DNA of 7,525 nucleotides, from NCBI GenBank assembly GCA_011525445.1, contig WTGE01000027.1, positions 1 through 7,525 of the forward strand. Reading direction: 5' to 3'. Origin of the DNA: Synechococcus sp. CO36386bin_37 (GTDB lineage Bacteria > Cyanobacteriota > Cyanobacteriia > PCC-6307 > Cyanobiaceae). This document shows, one piece after another, positions 6,410-7,525 of the stretch. Below the pieces are notes generated by a model, which did no database searches, was not told the DNA's origin, and was given only the letters and a program-made list of their open reading frames with translations. The stretch's first letter is position 1. Each line of letters begins with the position of its first letter. The translations under genes and the position numbers were made by a program.

Positions 6410-7525
6410 ATGGTAGGGGATTCCATCGTGGCCAAGATCCCAGCGTCGGACAACGCCTCGGACAGTCAGTTGCGCTACGCGCCTGGCAGGGATGCCCGCT
6501 GGCTCCTGCTCAGACCCTGGATCTCAATTCCGAGACTGTTTCAAATCATCTGGGCGCTCACTGGCTTGGTTGTGAGCCTGCTTCTTCGGGGCCGAAGCAA
6601 GGATCCTGAAGTGCAACGCAAACTGGCACAAACTTTGCTTCGGACCCTCACCAATCTGGGGCCCTGCTTCATCAAGGTTGGACAGGCTTTGTCCACCCGT
6701 CCTGATCTCATCCGACGCGACTGGCTCGATGAACTCACCCGACTTCAGGACGATTTACCTTCGTTCAGCCATTCCATTGCCCTCCAAACAATCGAAGAAG
6801 AGCTGGGAGCTCCAGTCGACCAACTGTTTGAAGAGTTTCCAGATGCTCCGGTTGCTGCAGCAAGCCTAGGCCAGGTCTATAGAGCCAGATTGCACGGTGA
6901 ACACTGGGTTGCGGTTAAGGTCCAGCGCCCCAATCTCGCATTCATTTTGCGCCGCGACATGGTGCTCATTCGCACCTTGGGTGTTTTGGGTGCACCCTTT
7001 CTTCCTCTCAATCTGGGGTTCGGACTGGGTGAAATCATTGATGAGTTTGGTCGAAGTTTATTCGAGGAGATTGATTATTTTTGTGAGGCCGACAATGCAG
7101 AGAGGTTTGCAGCACTGTTTGCTGATAATCCAGCAGTAACCATTCCAAAAGTTGAAAGGCTCCTATCGGCCAGACGCGTACTTACCACCTCCTGGATTCA
7201 CGGTACAAAGTTAAGAAACAGGCAAGAGCTCAAGTCACAACGGCTTGATCCAGCGTCGCTCATTCGTACAGGTGTGATTAGCGGACTCCAGCAGCTTCTT
7301 GAATATGGCTATTTTCACGCTGACCCTCATCCTGGGAACCTGTTTGCACTCAGTGGTCGAACAGGAGAGTTAGGTCACGTCGCCTATGTCGACTTTGGAA
7401 TGATGGACTCAATTAGTGATTACGACCGTTTAACTCTGACTGGTGCTGTAGTCCACCTCATTAATAAGGATTTTTCTGCGCTTGCACAAGATTTCCAACG
7501 ACTGGGATTTCTAGCCCCCAATGCA
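6410..7525 (+). CDS. ABC1/AarF/UbiB-family atypical protein kinase (5' part; 3' end outside window)
   Basis: Atypical kinase or ATPase of the ABC1/UbiB/ADCK family. Members support ubiquinone synthesis in proteobacteria and mitochondria, and plastoquinone and prenyl-lipid metabolism in plastids; cyanobacteria carry several. The frame is open to the window end: 372 residues of a family usually around 550 in cyanobacteria. Visible: KxGQ motif KVGQ (89-92), the family's Ala-rich nucleotide loop AAASLGQVYRA (149-159), invariant Lys170 in VAVKVQRP, Glu219/Glu220 in the FEEIDY helix, catalytic loop HADPHPGN (303-310), and metal-binding DFG in VDFG (327-330). A hydrophobic stretch (about 39-59) precedes the core; the C-terminal membrane segments of UbiB would lie beyond the window. 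Start: ATG 6410 is annotated; GTG 6428 (residue 7) has a better ribosome-binding site. It is transcribed away from the decarboxylase-family gene. Confidence 0.93.
   Translation, partial: MVGDSIVAKIPASDNASDSQLRYAPGRDARWLLLRPWISIPRLFQIIWALTGLVVSLLLRGRSKDPEVQRKLAQTLLRTLTNLGPCFIKVGQALSTRPDLIRRDWLDELTRLQDDLPSFSHSIALQTIEEELGAPVDQLFEEFPDAPVAAASLGQVYRARLHGEHWVAVKVQRPNLAFILRRDMVLIRTLGVLGAPFLPLNLGFGLGEIIDEFGRSLFEEIDYFCEADNAERFAALFADNPAVTIPKVERLLSARRVLTTSWIHGTKLRNRQELKSQRLDPASLIRTGVISGLQQLLEYGYFHADPHPGNLFALSGRTGELGHVAYVDFGMMDSISDYDRLTLTGAVVHLINKDFSALAQDFQRLGFLAPNA
6415..6420 (+). promoter_or_regulatory. Possible Shine-Dalgarno AGGGGA favouring the internal GTG start of the kinase gene
   Basis: AGGGGA lies 7 nt before GTG 6428 and inside the first codons if ATG 6410 is used. 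It imperfectly matches AGGAGG. It is the main argument for a start six codons later than the one annotated. Confidence 0.35.

Overview
The window looks like ordinary, gene-dense chromosome of a marine picocyanobacterium (Synechococcus, or a low-light Prochlorococcus with mid-range GC). This rests on recognising a cyanobacterial-type ClpC with a UVR motif, a short Orn/Lys/Arg-decarboxylase-fold protein next to cdsA, and an ABC1/UbiB kinase. No database search was possible, so the lineage is an inference. I found no copy of the palindrome GCGATCGC (HIP1), which abounds in many freshwater cyanobacteria; its absence fits a marine strain. I saw no tRNA, rRNA, CRISPR array, insertion sequence or phage gene.

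There are seven protein genes in three transcription blocks. Block 1 (+ strand, 1-3941): the 3' two-fifths or so of clpC, a GldA-like metal-dependent alcohol dehydrogenase, an alpha/beta hydrolase, and a DUF2993/LmeA-type protein. Spacings are +7, -4 and -14 nt, so the four are probably co-transcribed and partly translationally coupled. Block 2 (- strand, 6301-3906): the decarboxylase-fold PLP enzyme, then cdsA, joined by a 4-nt GTGA stop/start overlap. Block 3 (+ strand, 6410 to the window end): the first 372 codons of an ABC1/AarF/UbiB-family kinase. Blocks 1 and 2 converge and overlap tail to tail by 36 nt. Blocks 2 and 3 diverge from a 108-bp intergenic region, the only real non-coding stretch in the window.

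Functionally, ClpC is the unfoldase of the Clp protease. CdsA makes CDP-diacylglycerol, the precursor of phosphatidylglycerol. The DUF2993 protein belongs to a lipid-binding family. ABC1/UbiB kinases are linked to quinone and isoprenoid-lipid metabolism. The dehydrogenase and hydrolase have intact active sites but unknown substrates. A lipid or membrane theme across the middle of the window is suggestive only.

No clearly new multi-gene system is visible. The points most worth a second look are: the dehydrogenase keeps its three metal ligands but has Cys where glycerol dehydrogenases have a substrate-pocket Asp; the decarboxylase-fold enzyme departs from the family signature around its PLP lysine (Gln instead of His); the 36-nt convergent overlap; the Ser/Thr-rich linker in ClpC; and a strong GC-rich hairpin at the start of the dehydrogenase gene.
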